Shown: piece after piece, positions 35,968 to 44,443 of the stretch | Numbering within the stretch: position 1 is the first letter of the stretch | Layout: every line of letters starts with the position of its first letter | Assembly: GCF_001758465.1 (NCBI RefSeq) | Contig: NZ_MJIC01000014.1 | Location: 614,025-678,024, forward strand | DNA: 64,000 nucleotides | Reading direction: 5' to 3' | From: Marisediminitalea lipolytica | Lineage (GTDB): Bacteria; Pseudomonadota; Gammaproteobacteria; Enterobacterales; Alteromonadaceae | Position numbers and translations under genes: made by a program | The notes under the pieces: model-generated | What the model was told of the DNA's origin: nothing | Databases searched by the model: none | Seen by the model: the letters and a program-made list of their open reading frames with translations, nothing else

Positions 35968-36540
35968 GTGGCTAAAGGTGCAGCAGTTTCCGCCTTTTAC
36001 CAATCGGTTGCCACTAATATGGCTGAACTACCGGTGTACAACGCTAAACTCGAAGTTGGCACTACCGGGTTTTTGCCAGTAGACGGTTCCTGGCTCGGCG
36101 TGGTGGTGACCCCCTGGTGCATGAATATTGTGCTGGTTCCGGAAGTGGAAAGTCAGCACAACGAATTTCAGGTGGGTGAAAAGTTTTTTGTAACGCTACC
36201 GTCGGGCCAGTACGAATTTATTCGTGCCTACGCCAGTACGCTTGGTGATTACGCTATCTGTTCGGTATTTTCGCCCATGTTTGATTTTACCGAACAGGTC
36301 AGCGCTATGCAGACCGCTCAGGAGGTACTTGAGGCCTTGTTTAATGAGGAGCATATTGCTCCATCTGAGCGTCAGGCGGCTGAGCAAACCTATCGGGAAC
36401 AGCGGGAAATCTTTGCCAGACAGCAGGCCGAACAAGCCGCCACTGAAGTACAACAAGAGGTGGGAGAAGAAAAGCCCGCGTTAAGTCGACGCGCTTTTCT
36501 GACCGGCAGCTTTCGTGGCAATGAGGATACCCGGATATGA
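35968..36540 (+). CDS. hupJ: HupJ / HybE-family hydrogenase assembly chaperone
   Basis: A 190-residue protein whose first 115 residues match the HybE/HupJ assembly domain (MAELPVYNAKLEVGTTGF, WLGVVVTPWCMNIVLVP, VGEKFFVTLPSGQYEFI). A Gln/Glu-rich helical linker follows, then an unusual C-terminus with SRRAFLTGSFRG, which resembles a twin-arginine motif but is at the wrong end of the protein. The start is GTG, two bases after the hupI stop. The stop overlaps hupK by ATGA. Confidence 0.87.
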   Translation: MAKGAAVSAFYQSVATNMAELPVYNAKLEVGTTGFLPVDGSWLGVVVTPWCMNIVLVPEVESQHNEFQVGEKFFVTLPSGQYEFIRAYASTLGDYAICSVFSPMFDFTEQVSAMQTAQEVLEALFNEEHIAPSERQAAEQTYREQREIFARQQAEQAATEVQQEVGEEKPALSRRAFLTGSFRGNEDTRI

Positions 36541-37679
36541 ATATCGCCGCTGAGTTAGCTGCCAGTCAGCCTGCTAAAAACGAGGCTAAAACACCGTCGT
36601 TAACCGGTGGTATTCAGGTCACGCTGACGTATCAGCGTGATCACATTACAAAGGTAGATGTACAGAACTCACGCCCCTTTGCACTGACCCGATTGTTTGT
36701 CGGTAAACCCACGCAGCGAGTGTTAGGAATGATACCAGCGCTGTTTTACATTTGTGGTATGGGGCAGTTAATTGCCGCATTAAGAGCCATTGAAAGTGCA
36801 GCAGGGATAACGGAGCAACTGCATACCCGGCAGGCCAGAGATGCCTTAATTTATGCTGAATCCTTGCGGGAACAGGTGTTTAGCTGGGTCAGCCACTGGG
36901 CGCCGCAGCATAAAGCGAAATTAAGCCCGGTGGTGGACTGGTTTAAGCAATGCCGTAAGCAACTTGGCTGGTGTTTAGTTGTAGGGGCGACTGCGCCATC
37001 AAACGAAGATAACCAGGCCACAATGCAGGCATTACTAACGCAATTACACGCCGTAATGCAGTCGTTTGTAACTACCCCTGGTGGTGTTGCCGGCGAATTG
37101 CTCGATGAGCAGATAAACCAACAGCTGGAGCGTTTGAGTACTTACGAGTTAGCCGCAGGTGCTGCACAACTGGCACTGGCAAGTACAGATGAGTTAAATG
37201 CGGTGCTGGCTGAGTTGACCAGTGATACGACACCGCTGTTTTGCCAGTATCCAGTGGTGCGTCATACACCGCGCGAAACAGGTAGCTGGGCAAGGCAACA
37301 GGGCAGTGTTACCTTGACCGGGTTGCAAGGGCGAATTTGTGCGCTTTACCGGGAGCTGGAGCAGGCCACAACAGGATTTGCTGACATCGTCGGCGCGGCA
37401 AATACCGCAAAGGTAGAGCCAGTTATGCCAAAGGGCTGCGCTATAGTGGAAACCGCCCGGGGCAGTCTGTTACACAAAGTCGAACTAAACGCGGATAACA
37501 GCGTTAAGAGCTATCAGATTATTGCGCCAACAGAGTGGAATTTTCATCCTGAAGGCAGTCTGAAAATGATGTTAGAAGGGGCAAAATTACCCTGGGACGA
37601 GGTTACGCCTATGGCAGAAATGCTGATCAGTCTGCTCGACCCCTGCGTACCCTGGCAGTTGGAGTTAAATCATGCATGA
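36537..37679 (+). CDS. hupK: HupK, degenerate large-subunit-like maturation protein
   Basis: A 380-residue protein resembling a shortened hydrogenase large subunit. It keeps AIVETARGSLLHKVEL, YQIIAPTEWNFHPEG and an end with [13 protein letters not shown]. The second nickel cysteine of DPCxxC is replaced by Trp, and the N-terminal nickel motif is absent (PALFYICGMGQLIAAL instead). HupK proteins are thought to be scaffolds for assembling the metal site. It overlaps hupJ (ATGA) and hypA (8 bp). Confidence 0.87.
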   Translation: MNIAAELAASQPAKNEAKTPSLTGGIQVTLTYQRDHITKVDVQNSRPFALTRLFVGKPTQRVLGMIPALFYICGMGQLIAALRAIESAAGITEQLHTRQARDALIYAESLREQVFSWVSHWAPQHKAKLSPVVDWFKQCRKQLGWCLVVGATAPSNEDNQATMQALLTQLHAVMQSFVTTPGGVAGELLDEQINQQLERLSTYELAAGAAQLALASTDELNAVLAELTSDTTPLFCQYPVVRHTPRETGSWARQQGSVTLTGLQGRICALYRELEQATTGFADIVGAANTAKVEPVMPKGCAIVETARGSLLHKVELNADNSVKSYQIIAPTEWNFHPEGSLKMMLEGAKLPWDEVTPMAEMLISLLDPCVPWQLELNHA

Positions 37680-38013
37680 GATGTCTATTGCGGAAGGGAT
37701 CCTGCAGGTGTTAGAAGAACAGGCTGTTACTCAGCAGTTCGAAAAAGTTAAAGCCGTGTGGGTAGAGATTGGCCCACTGGCAACCATCGAAGCGGACGCA
37801 TTAACCTTTTGCTTTGATGCAGTAATAAGAGGAAGCCTGGCCGAGGGCGCCAGCCTGCATATTATAAAATTAGCAGGAAAGGCCTTCTGTTTGCAGTGTC
37901 TGGATACCGTCCCGGTCACGCAACGTTACGATAGTTGCCCTGTTTGTGGCAGTTACCAGTTACAGGTAACGCAGGGCGAAGAAATGAGAATAAAAGAACT
38001 AGAGGTAGCATAA
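37672..38013 (+). CDS. hypA: Hydrogenase nickel incorporation protein HypA
   Basis: Nickel metallochaperone of 113 residues that works with HypB to insert nickel into the large subunits. It has the N-terminal nickel motif [11 protein letters not shown] with His2, and a structural zinc site formed by FCLQCLDTV and YDSCPVCGS. It overlaps the end of hupK by 8 bases and is followed two bases later by hypB. Confidence 0.96.
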   Translation: MHEMSIAEGILQVLEEQAVTQQFEKVKAVWVEIGPLATIEADALTFCFDAVIRGSLAEGASLHIIKLAGKAFCLQCLDTVPVTQRYDSCPVCGSYQLQVTQGEEMRIKELEVA

Positions 38014-38015
38014 AC

Positions 38016-38999
38016 ATGTGTACGGTTTGCGGTTGTTCAGAAGGTGAAGTGAGCATTGAAAACGGTCATAGTCATGGGCATTCCCATGACCACTCCCATG
38101 ACCATGCCCACGGACACCATCATCATGATCATGGCCACCATCACCACGGTGATCACAGCCATGCTCATTCTCACGCTCACGCCCACAGTCATGACGACCA
38201 GCATGACCATAGTGGTATTGAGAGCGATGGCGACAATATTCATTTTGGCAAAGGTCCAGCCCATGCACATGTGGCCGGTTTAAGCCAAAGCCGGATGGTG
38301 CAAATAGAGCAGGATATTCTGGGTAAAAATAACCAGTATGCTGCGCAGAACCGGGTGCGCTTTGAACAGCAGTCGATGTTTGTGCTCAACCTGGTTTCCA
38401 GTCCGGGTTCAGGCAAAACTACGCTGCTGACCGAAACGATTAATCAAATAAAGGACCAGTACACCGTAGGTGTAATCGAAGGCGACCAGCAAACGGCGAA
38501 CGATGCTGATCGTATTCGTGAAACCGGTGTACAGGCAATTCAGATTAATACCGGTAAGGGGTGCCATCTTGATGCCCACATGGTTGGCCATGCGCTGGAA
38601 AACTTCAGTGGTTTAACCGGTGGCGTGCTGTTTATCGAAAACGTTGGTAATTTGGTTTGTCCGGCCTCGTTTGACCTGGGGGAAGCCGCTAAAGTATCAA
38701 TCTTATCGGTAACCGAAGGGGAAGATAAGCCGCTTAAATATCCTGATATGTTCCACGCTTCAGAGCTGATGATCCTGAATAAAACCGATTTGCTGCCGTA
38801 TCTGGATTTTGATGTGGAACGCTGTATTGAATACGCAAAACGGGTTAATCCGGATATTCAGATTATCCAGCTTTCAGCGAAGAGCGGTGAAGGCATGCAG
38901 CAATGGATTGATTGGATCAACACCAAACGGGCAGCGATTATTGAATCCCGTATTAATATGCTTCAACAACAGATAGAGCAGTTCAAGGCGATTTTATAA
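38016..38999 (+). CDS. hypB: Hydrogenase nickel incorporation GTPase HypB, His-rich
   Basis: A 327-residue GTPase. The N-terminal [11 protein letters not shown] is the high-affinity nickel motif. About residues 18-68 form a stretch with roughly 26 histidines among Asp, Gly, Ala and Ser, a nickel-storage region as in rhizobial HypB. The GTPase domain has [17 protein letters not shown] (P-loop), [16 protein letters not shown] and [10 protein letters not shown]. The ATG at 38016 follows the hypA stop; an upstream in-frame start at 37935 lies within hypA and is rejected. The stop overlaps hoxA. Confidence 0.97.
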   Translation: MCTVCGCSEGEVSIENGHSHGHSHDHSHDHAHGHHHHDHGHHHHGDHSHAHSHAHAHSHDDQHDHSGIESDGDNIHFGKGPAHAHVAGLSQSRMVQIEQDILGKNNQYAAQNRVRFEQQSMFVLNLVSSPGSGKTTLLTETINQIKDQYTVGVIEGDQQTANDADRIRETGVQAIQINTGKGCHLDAHMVGHALENFSGLTGGVLFIENVGNLVCPASFDLGEAAKVSILSVTEGEDKPLKYPDMFHASELMILNKTDLLPYLDFDVERCIEYAKRVNPDIQIIQLSAKSGEGMQQWIDWINTKRAAIIESRINMLQQQIEQFKAIL

Positions 39000-40474
39000 T
39001 GACAATCTCTCAACGTCCGATTGTGTTATGCGTTGATGATGAAGTCCGTTCGCTTGAAACCCTTGAGCGTACGCTTGATGAAGAGTTTGACGTATTAACC
39101 GCCAACAGTGCCGATGAGGCACTGCAATTGTTGGAAAACCATGATGTCCAGGTCGTGCTGTGTGATCAGCGCATGCCTGACCGTACCGGTGTGGAATTGC
39201 TCACCGAAGTGCGTGATCGCTGGCCCCAGGTAGCCCGCCTGATTTTGTCGGGCTACACCGATTCTGAAGACATTATAAAAGGCCTTAACGAAGCAGGCAT
39301 TTTACAATACATCACTAAGCCATGGCATCCGGAAAGTCTGCTGATGATTATCCGCAGTGCGTGCAGAATGTGTGCCCTGCAAAGCGAAAATGCGCTGCTG
39401 AATATGGAAATGCGCCTGACCGAAGAGCAGGCCGAAAAGCAGGTTAGTGAGAAAAAAGCGCATTTGCGTAACAGTTTTCAGCTGGATGAAATTAAGCGTC
39501 ATGGGCAAAGTCCGCTGAATAAAATCTGCGATCAGGTGAGCAAAATTGCCCCTTATGATGTGTCTGTGCTGATTACCGGCCCTTCCGGGGCAGGTAAAGA
39601 ACTGTTTGCCCGCGCGTTGCATTACAACAGCCTGCGTGCTGATCGCCATTTTGTAGTGGAAAACTGCGGGGCCATGCCCGATGAGCTGTTAGCTTCGGAA
39701 CTGTTTGGTCACAAGAAAGGTTCTTTTACCGGTGCGATTACCGACCACGTTGGCTTATTTGAACAAGCCGACGGCGGGACTATTTTCCTTGATGAGATTG
39801 GTGAAATCAGCCCGGCATTTCAGGTTAAGTTATTACGTGTACTCCAGGAACGGGAAATTCGTCGCTTAGGCGAGCAACAGCGCCGTAAGGTTAATGTGCG
39901 CGTAGTGGCATCGACTAACCGCGATCTGGAAGAAGAAGTACGCGCCGGCCGTTTTCGGCAGGACTTGTACTTCCGTCTGGCCGAAGTCACATTGGAATTA
40001 CCCGCTTTATCACGCCGTACTATCGACATTCCTGTGCTGGCTAATAGTTTTTTACAAACCGCCATGCACCAGTTTGATAAACCGGTAAAAGGCTTTAGCG
40101 AAGAAGCGCTGACCTGCATGAAACGCTACAGCTGGCCGGGTAATGTACGGGAGCTGCAAAACGAAGTGCGCCGCATGTTAGTAATGTGCGAAGGCGACTG
40201 GTTAACAGCGGATTTACTTAATCCTCGCGTGCTACGCGCCGCGCCGGGTGCTGAGGATGAAGAAATCGATATGCTGGCGGGCCTTGAAGGTACGCTGAAA
40301 GAAAAAGTCGAGCTGCTGGAAAAACGCATTTTGCGGGAAACCCTCATCCGTCACCGCTGGAATAAAAGCAGTGCATCACTGGAATTGGGGTTATCCCGAG
40401 TAGGTTTACGCTCTAAATTAGAACGTTACGAGCTGGAGAAAACCGGTGATTCTGAAACCAGTAAACAACATTAA
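38999..40474 (+). CDS. hoxA: NtrC-family sigma-54 activator HoxA/HupR
   Basis: A 491-residue response regulator with a receiver domain (VLCVDDEVRSLE, phosphoacceptor Asp56 in LCDQRMPD), an AAA+ domain (TGPSGAGKELFARAL, the sigma-54 contact loop GSFTGA, GGTIFLDEIGE) and a Fis-type helix-turn-helix at the end (SSASLELGLSRVGLRSKL). It should activate the hya promoter at 29042 in response to the HoxBC-HoxJ sensor. In known HoxA/HupR systems the unphosphorylated form is active. It sits between hypB and hypC, starting inside the hypB stop (TAATG). Confidence 0.94.
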   Translation: MTISQRPIVLCVDDEVRSLETLERTLDEEFDVLTANSADEALQLLENHDVQVVLCDQRMPDRTGVELLTEVRDRWPQVARLILSGYTDSEDIIKGLNEAGILQYITKPWHPESLLMIIRSACRMCALQSENALLNMEMRLTEEQAEKQVSEKKAHLRNSFQLDEIKRHGQSPLNKICDQVSKIAPYDVSVLITGPSGAGKELFARALHYNSLRADRHFVVENCGAMPDELLASELFGHKKGSFTGAITDHVGLFEQADGGTIFLDEIGEISPAFQVKLLRVLQEREIRRLGEQQRRKVNVRVVASTNRDLEEEVRAGRFRQDLYFRLAEVTLELPALSRRTIDIPVLANSFLQTAMHQFDKPVKGFSEEALTCMKRYSWPGNVRELQNEVRRMLVMCEGDWLTADLLNPRVLRAAPGAEDEEIDMLAGLEGTLKEKVELLEKRILRETLIRHRWNKSSASLELGLSRVGLRSKLERYELEKTGDSETSKQH

Positions 40475-40492
40475 ACGCCGGGGAGAATAAGT

Positions 40493-40774
40493 ATGTGTTT
40501 AGGGATCCCCGGACAAATTGTCGCGATCACTGATGAAAGTTTGCAAACCGGCATCGTGCAGGTGTCGGGCGTTAAACGCGAGGCTAACCTAAGCTGCGTG
40601 GTACCGGCCGATGGCAATTTACAATCGCTGGTAGGCTGTTGGGCGCTGGTTCATGTTGGGTTTGCCATGAGCATCATCGACGAAGAAGAGGCTCAGCGAA
40701 CGCTGGAAATACTGGCTGAAATTGGTGAGTTACAGGAAGAACTCGACGCCATGCAACAAGGTGCCAGGGCGTAA
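40493..40774 (+). CDS. hypC: Hydrogenase assembly chaperone HypC
   Basis: A 93-residue chaperone that, with HypD, holds the iron atom while CN and CO ligands are added. It starts MCLGIPGQIVAI with the essential Cys2, has the OB-fold strand LVGCWALVHVGFAMSIIDEE, and ends in a helix. It is the canonical HypC of the cluster, as distinct from HupF at 34099. The SIS gene starts four bases after its stop. Confidence 0.96.
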   Translation: MCLGIPGQIVAITDESLQTGIVQVSGVKREANLSCVVPADGNLQSLVGCWALVHVGFAMSIIDEEEAQRTLEILAEIGELQEELDAMQQGARA

Positions 40775-40778
40775 TCCC

Positions 40779-41492
40779 ATGAGTGATGAAACAGGTAATC
40801 AGTCAGTACTGGCAGCCTTTTACCCCTTTGCCTGCAATACCGACAAAGCGGAAAAAGCCAGCCAGGACAACTTACAGATGGCTTTATTAAATTCCATAAA
40901 AGCCAAGGCGAGAGATAGTCTGAGTGTAAAAGAGCGGTTTTTTGCCGAGCACAGCGAAGACCTGCTCAGCGCCGCCAACAGCATCGCTAAAACCTATCGC
41001 CAGCAGGGCAAACTGCTGACGGCGGGGAATGGCGGTTCGTCTTGTGATGCAGCGCATCTGGCCGTGGAGTTTATGCATCCGGTGACGACCGGCCGTCGGG
41101 CACTACCTGCAGTTAATTTATCCCAGGATACTGCCATGATTACGGCGGTCAGTAACGATGTGGGCGTAGAGCATGTTTTAACGCGGCAACTTTCTGCTTT
41201 AGCCGGTAAAAACGACACGCTGGTTGTGTTCTCTACCAGCGGTAATTCTGCAAATTTGGTTGAAGCCTGCAAAAAAGCCCGATCGCTGGGGGTTAATGTG
41301 ATTGCCTTTACCGGCAAAACCGGTGGTGAGATTAAAGCCAGACAACTGGCCGATACCTGCCTGACGGTACCCAGTGAAAGTATCCACCGTATTCAGGAAT
41401 GCCATTTAGCCTGCTACCATATTTTATGGGATTTGGTGCACAGCATACTGGCCGAAACTGCGCCAGATAAGCCTGCCCAGGAGAATAGTTAA
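40779..41492 (+). CDS. SIS-domain phosphosugar isomerase, GmhA-like
   Basis: A 237-residue protein resembling sedoheptulose 7-phosphate isomerase (GmhA/DiaA group). It has GKLLTAGNGGSSCDAAHLAVEF, VLTRQLSALAGKNDTLVVFS, the phosphate loop STSGNSANLVEACKKARSLG and the C-terminal IHRIQECHLACYHILWDLV. About 45 residues precede the usual GmhA start. It lies between hypC and hypD with a 4-bp gap and a TAATG overlap, so it is co-transcribed with them. Its role in hydrogenase maturation is not known to me. An ordinary sugar isomerase carried in the operon is the alternative. Confidence 0.88.
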   Translation: MSDETGNQSVLAAFYPFACNTDKAEKASQDNLQMALLNSIKAKARDSLSVKERFFAEHSEDLLSAANSIAKTYRQQGKLLTAGNGGSSCDAAHLAVEFMHPVTTGRRALPAVNLSQDTAMITAVSNDVGVEHVLTRQLSALAGKNDTLVVFSTSGNSANLVEACKKARSLGVNVIAFTGKTGGEIKARQLADTCLTVPSESIHRIQECHLACYHILWDLVHSILAETAPDKPAQENS

Positions 41493-42619
41493 TGAAGTTT
41501 GTTGATGAGTTTCGCGATCCGGAAATGGCGAAACGTGTACTGGAAAGAATTCACGCCGTGGTAGATGAAATTCCCACCACGAAAGAGCGCCCGCTGCAAA
41601 TTATGGAAGTATGCGGCGGTCACACTCATTCTATCTTCCGTTATGGACTGGAAGAGTTACTGCCAGAAAAAATCGAAATGGTGCACGGCCCTGGTTGTCC
41701 GGTGTGTGTACTACCCATGGGGCGCGTAGATGACTGCGTGGCTATTGCCGAACAACCTGATGTTATCTTCACTACTTTTGGCGACGCCATGCGTGTGCCG
41801 GGGTCCAAAAAGAGTTTGCAACAGGCCAACTCTGATGGCTGTGATGTGCGTATGGTGTATTCGCCAATGGATGCCCTGGATATTGCCAGAAAGAATCCGG
41901 ATAAAAACGTGGTGTTTTTTGGTTTGGGTTTTGAAACTACTATGCCAAGTACGGCACTGACGTTATTGCAGGCCGACCGGGAAGGTATCAGTAACTTCTC
42001 TCTGTTTTGTAATCACATCACCATTATCCCTACTATTAAAGCCATCCTGGACTCGCCGGATATGGTGATAGACGGCTTCTTAGGCCCGGGCCATGTGTCT
42101 ATGGTGATTGGCAAAGCACCTTATGAATTTATCGCCAGTCAGTATAAACGCCCGCTGGTGATTGCCGGTTTTGAGCCCCTGGATATTCTGCAATCCATGC
42201 TGATGGTGGTAGAACAAATTAAACAAGGCAAGGCGCTGGTAGAAAATCAGTACAAGCGTATTGTGCCCGAGCGGGGCAATGGCAACGCTTTGCAGGCGGT
42301 GGGCGAAGTTTTTGAACTGCGCGAGTTTTTTGAATGGCGCGGACTGGGATCTATTGATCACTCCGGCGTTCGCATTCGTGAAAAATACGCACGCTTTGAC
42401 GCTGAAAAACTGTTTGCCGTGGAGCCTGCCCATGTTGCCGATCCCAAAGCCTGCCAGTGTGGCGAAGTGCTTAAGGGCGTTTTAAAACCCTGGGAATGCA
42501 AATTATTTGGCGAGCAATGCAACCCTGAAACGCCTATTGGCGCATTGATGGTGTCTACCGAAGGGGCCTGCTCGGCCTATTATAGCTATGGCAAAATCGA
42601 TATTCGCCAGGCCGTATAA
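41492..42619 (+). CDS. hypD: Hydrogenase formation protein HypD
   Basis: Fe-S scaffold protein of 375 residues on which the Fe(CN)2CO unit is assembled with HypC and HypE. Diagnostic parts are the CGGHTHSIFRYGLEELLP block with its redox Cys, HGPGCPVCVLPMG, TTFGDAMRVPGS, FGLGFETTMPSTALTL and FCNHITIIPTIKAIL. The C-terminal cysteines of the [4Fe-4S] cluster lie in ACQCGEVLKG and KLFGEQCNPETPIG. It overlaps the SIS gene by one base. Confidence 0.97.
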   Translation: MKFVDEFRDPEMAKRVLERIHAVVDEIPTTKERPLQIMEVCGGHTHSIFRYGLEELLPEKIEMVHGPGCPVCVLPMGRVDDCVAIAEQPDVIFTTFGDAMRVPGSKKSLQQANSDGCDVRMVYSPMDALDIARKNPDKNVVFFGLGFETTMPSTALTLLQADREGISNFSLFCNHITIIPTIKAILDSPDMVIDGFLGPGHVSMVIGKAPYEFIASQYKRPLVIAGFEPLDILQSMLMVVEQIKQGKALVENQYKRIVPERGNGNALQAVGEVFELREFFEWRGLGSIDHSGVRIREKYARFDAEKLFAVEPAHVADPKACQCGEVLKGVLKPWECKLFGEQCNPETPIGALMVSTEGACSAYYSYGKIDIRQAV

Positions 42620-42636
42620 CCTTAAGAGATAGCAGT

Positions 42637-43683
42637 ATGAACAAACCTCAACGGACCTTACGGGCCACAACCATTACCATGGCACACGGTGCTGGCGGCA
42701 AAGCCATGCGCGACTTAATAGAAGATGTCTTTGTGGGCACCTTTGCTAACCCGGATTTGGCCCAACTCGAGGATCAGGCGCGTTTTGACCTGGCTGAACT
42801 GATGCAAAGCGGGGCTAGGCTGGCCTTTACCACCGATTCTTATGTGGTCGACCCGGTAGAATTTCCTGGCGGTGATATTGGCTCTCTCGCCGTTAACGGA
42901 ACCGTAAACGACATCGCCGTGTCTGGCGCTATTCCTAAGTATCTGTCCTGTGGCATGATCTTAGAAGAAGGGCTGGATGTAGCGCTTCTGCGCCGTGTTG
43001 TCACTTCTATGAAAGAAGCGGCTGATAAAGCGGGTGTAACCATAGTAACCGGTGATACCAAAGTCGTGCCGAAGGGCAAGGGCGATAAAATATTTATTAA
43101 TACCAGTGGTATTGGTGTGATCCCCGAAGGTGTTGATATTTCGGCGTCTAACTGCCGGGTTGGCGACAAAATTATTGTTAATGGCCTGATTGGTGATCAC
43201 GGTGCCGCTATTTTGAATGCCCGTGGTGATTTGGCGCTGGACGTTGAACTTGAAACCGACTGTCAGGCACTGAACGAACTGGTGCAAACCATGTTGAAGG
43301 TGTGCCCGCAGGTTCACGCTATTCGCGATGCGTCCCGTGGCGGCGTGGCGACAGTATTATGCGAGTTTGCCGAATCATCGGGTGTGAGTATTCGGTTGCA
43401 GGAAGAGCAAATCCCGGTGCGCGAAACCGTACGCGGTGTTTGTGAGATTTTAGGCCTTGATGCGCTGTATTTTGCCAACGAAGGTAAGTTAGTGGCGTCG
43501 GTACCCGCCGATTCTGCAGATGCCGTACTGGACGCAATGCGCGCCCATCCTGCGGGTAAAGACGCGGCAATTATCGGGGAAGTGATTGAATCCAAATACA
43601 ACCGCGTATTAGTGAAAACTCACTTCGGCGGCGAGCGTATTCTGGATATGCTGGTGGGTGAACAACTTCCGCGGATTTGTTAG
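42637..43683 (+). CDS. hypE: Hydrogenase expression/formation protein HypE
   Basis: HypE dehydrates the carbamoyl group that HypF places on its C-terminal cysteine to form the cyanide ligand. The 348-residue protein starts with TITMAHGAGGKAMRDLIED and has DSYVVDPVEFPGGDIGSLAV and DASRGGVATVLCEFAES. It ends LPRIC, the required terminal cysteine. It is the last hydrogenase gene of the cluster and lies 17 bp after hypD. No clear terminator follows. Confidence 0.97.
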   Translation: MNKPQRTLRATTITMAHGAGGKAMRDLIEDVFVGTFANPDLAQLEDQARFDLAELMQSGARLAFTTDSYVVDPVEFPGGDIGSLAVNGTVNDIAVSGAIPKYLSCGMILEEGLDVALLRRVVTSMKEAADKAGVTIVTGDTKVVPKGKGDKIFINTSGIGVIPEGVDISASNCRVGDKIIVNGLIGDHGAAILNARGDLALDVELETDCQALNELVQTMLKVCPQVHAIRDASRGGVATVLCEFAESSGVSIRLQEEQIPVRETVRGVCEILGLDALYFANEGKLVASVPADSADAVLDAMRAHPAGKDAAIIGEVIESKYNRVLVKTHFGGERILDMLVGEQLPRIC

Positions 43684-43765
43684 CGTTACGTTAGCCCGGT
43701 AATGCCGCTAAAAAGGCGTCAGCTTATGATGGGTAATTGTTAGTTGTGGGAAACGAAGCAGAGGC

Positions 43766-44257
43766 TTAATCTTTGATTATGGCGAACACACAGCTATCGT
43801 AAAATTGCCCGTTTTTAAATATTGCTTTTTTAAGCGTGGCTTCCTGCGTAAACCCACAGCGTAGCAACAGCTGTTTAGATGGATGGTTGCTGCTAAACAC
43901 AGTGGCAAAAATGCGCTCAAGTTGCGTGGTGGTAAACACTTCTTCAACAATGAGCTTTATTGCCTGAGAAGTAATACCGCGGCGCCAGTGCGATTGAGCC
44001 AGCCAATAACCTATTTCGCCGCTGCGCTCATATTCAAATTCGCCAGGCATAACCCCAATGCAGCCAACTAGCTGCTCATCAACCTCAATGGCACGAACAA
44101 CGCCACTTTGACTGCCCTCGGCTACCCACCATTTGGCGTCTTCGGTGGTATACGGATAAGGAATTTTAGTCGACAGGTAGCGCACCACATCTGGCTGGTT
44201 GAGTATGGTAGTAAGCGGCTGAATGTCACTTTCGCAGAACGGGCGCAGAGTGAGCAT
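43766..44257 (-). CDS. RimJ/RimL-type GNAT acetyltransferase
   Basis: A 163-residue acetyltransferase of the ribosomal-protein acetylase group, with LTLRPFCESDIQPLTTIL, GEIGYWLAQSHWRRGITSQA (acetyl-CoA loop), LERIFATVFSSNHPSKQLL and LRCGFTQEATLKKAIFKNG. The substrate cannot be told. It converges on hypE and marks the right edge of the hydrogenase cluster. Confidence 0.87.
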   Translation of the reverse strand: MLTLRPFCESDIQPLTTILNQPDVVRYLSTKIPYPYTTEDAKWWVAEGSQSGVVRAIEVDEQLVGCIGVMPGEFEYERSGEIGYWLAQSHWRRGITSQAIKLIVEEVFTTTQLERIFATVFSSNHPSKQLLLRCGFTQEATLKKAIFKNGQFYDSCVFAIIKD

Positions 44258-44278
44258 AATTTCTTCATAAGGTGATAA

Positions 44279-44319
44279 ATGCTGGCACAGACGATACCAT
44301 GTTACGTCTGTGCCAGCAT
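44279..44319. terminator. Strong 15-bp inverted repeat upstream of the GNAT gene
   Basis: A perfect 15-bp stem (ATGCTGGCACAGACG and its complement) with an 11-nt loop. On the - strand it is followed by TTTATC, so it may back up the terminator at 44390-44417. It sits only 22 bases before the GNAT start and could also affect that gene's leader. Confidence 0.5.
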
Positions 44320-44389
44320 GAGGCTATGCGGTAGATTTGGAGAGAAAATGCAACAAAATGTTGCGTAAAACGTGTTATCACCACATAGC

Positions 44390-44417
44390 AAAAAGCTATC
44401 TGCTGGTGACAGATAGC
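44390..44417 (-). terminator. Terminator after the M56-TonB gene
   Basis: On the - strand an 8-bp stem (GCTATCTG / CAGATAGC) with a 7-nt loop is followed by five T. It lies 27 bases past the stop of the gene ending at 44444. Confidence 0.75.
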
Positions 44418-44443
44418 GTTAAACAACGGTTGAAGCGTTTTAG

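Noticed and set aside
37999..38283. Open frames on the other frames and strand of the hypB His-rich tract
   Set aside because: They arise from CAT/CAC repeats read in other frames (Met/Thr/Val-rich) and have no ribosome site or homology.
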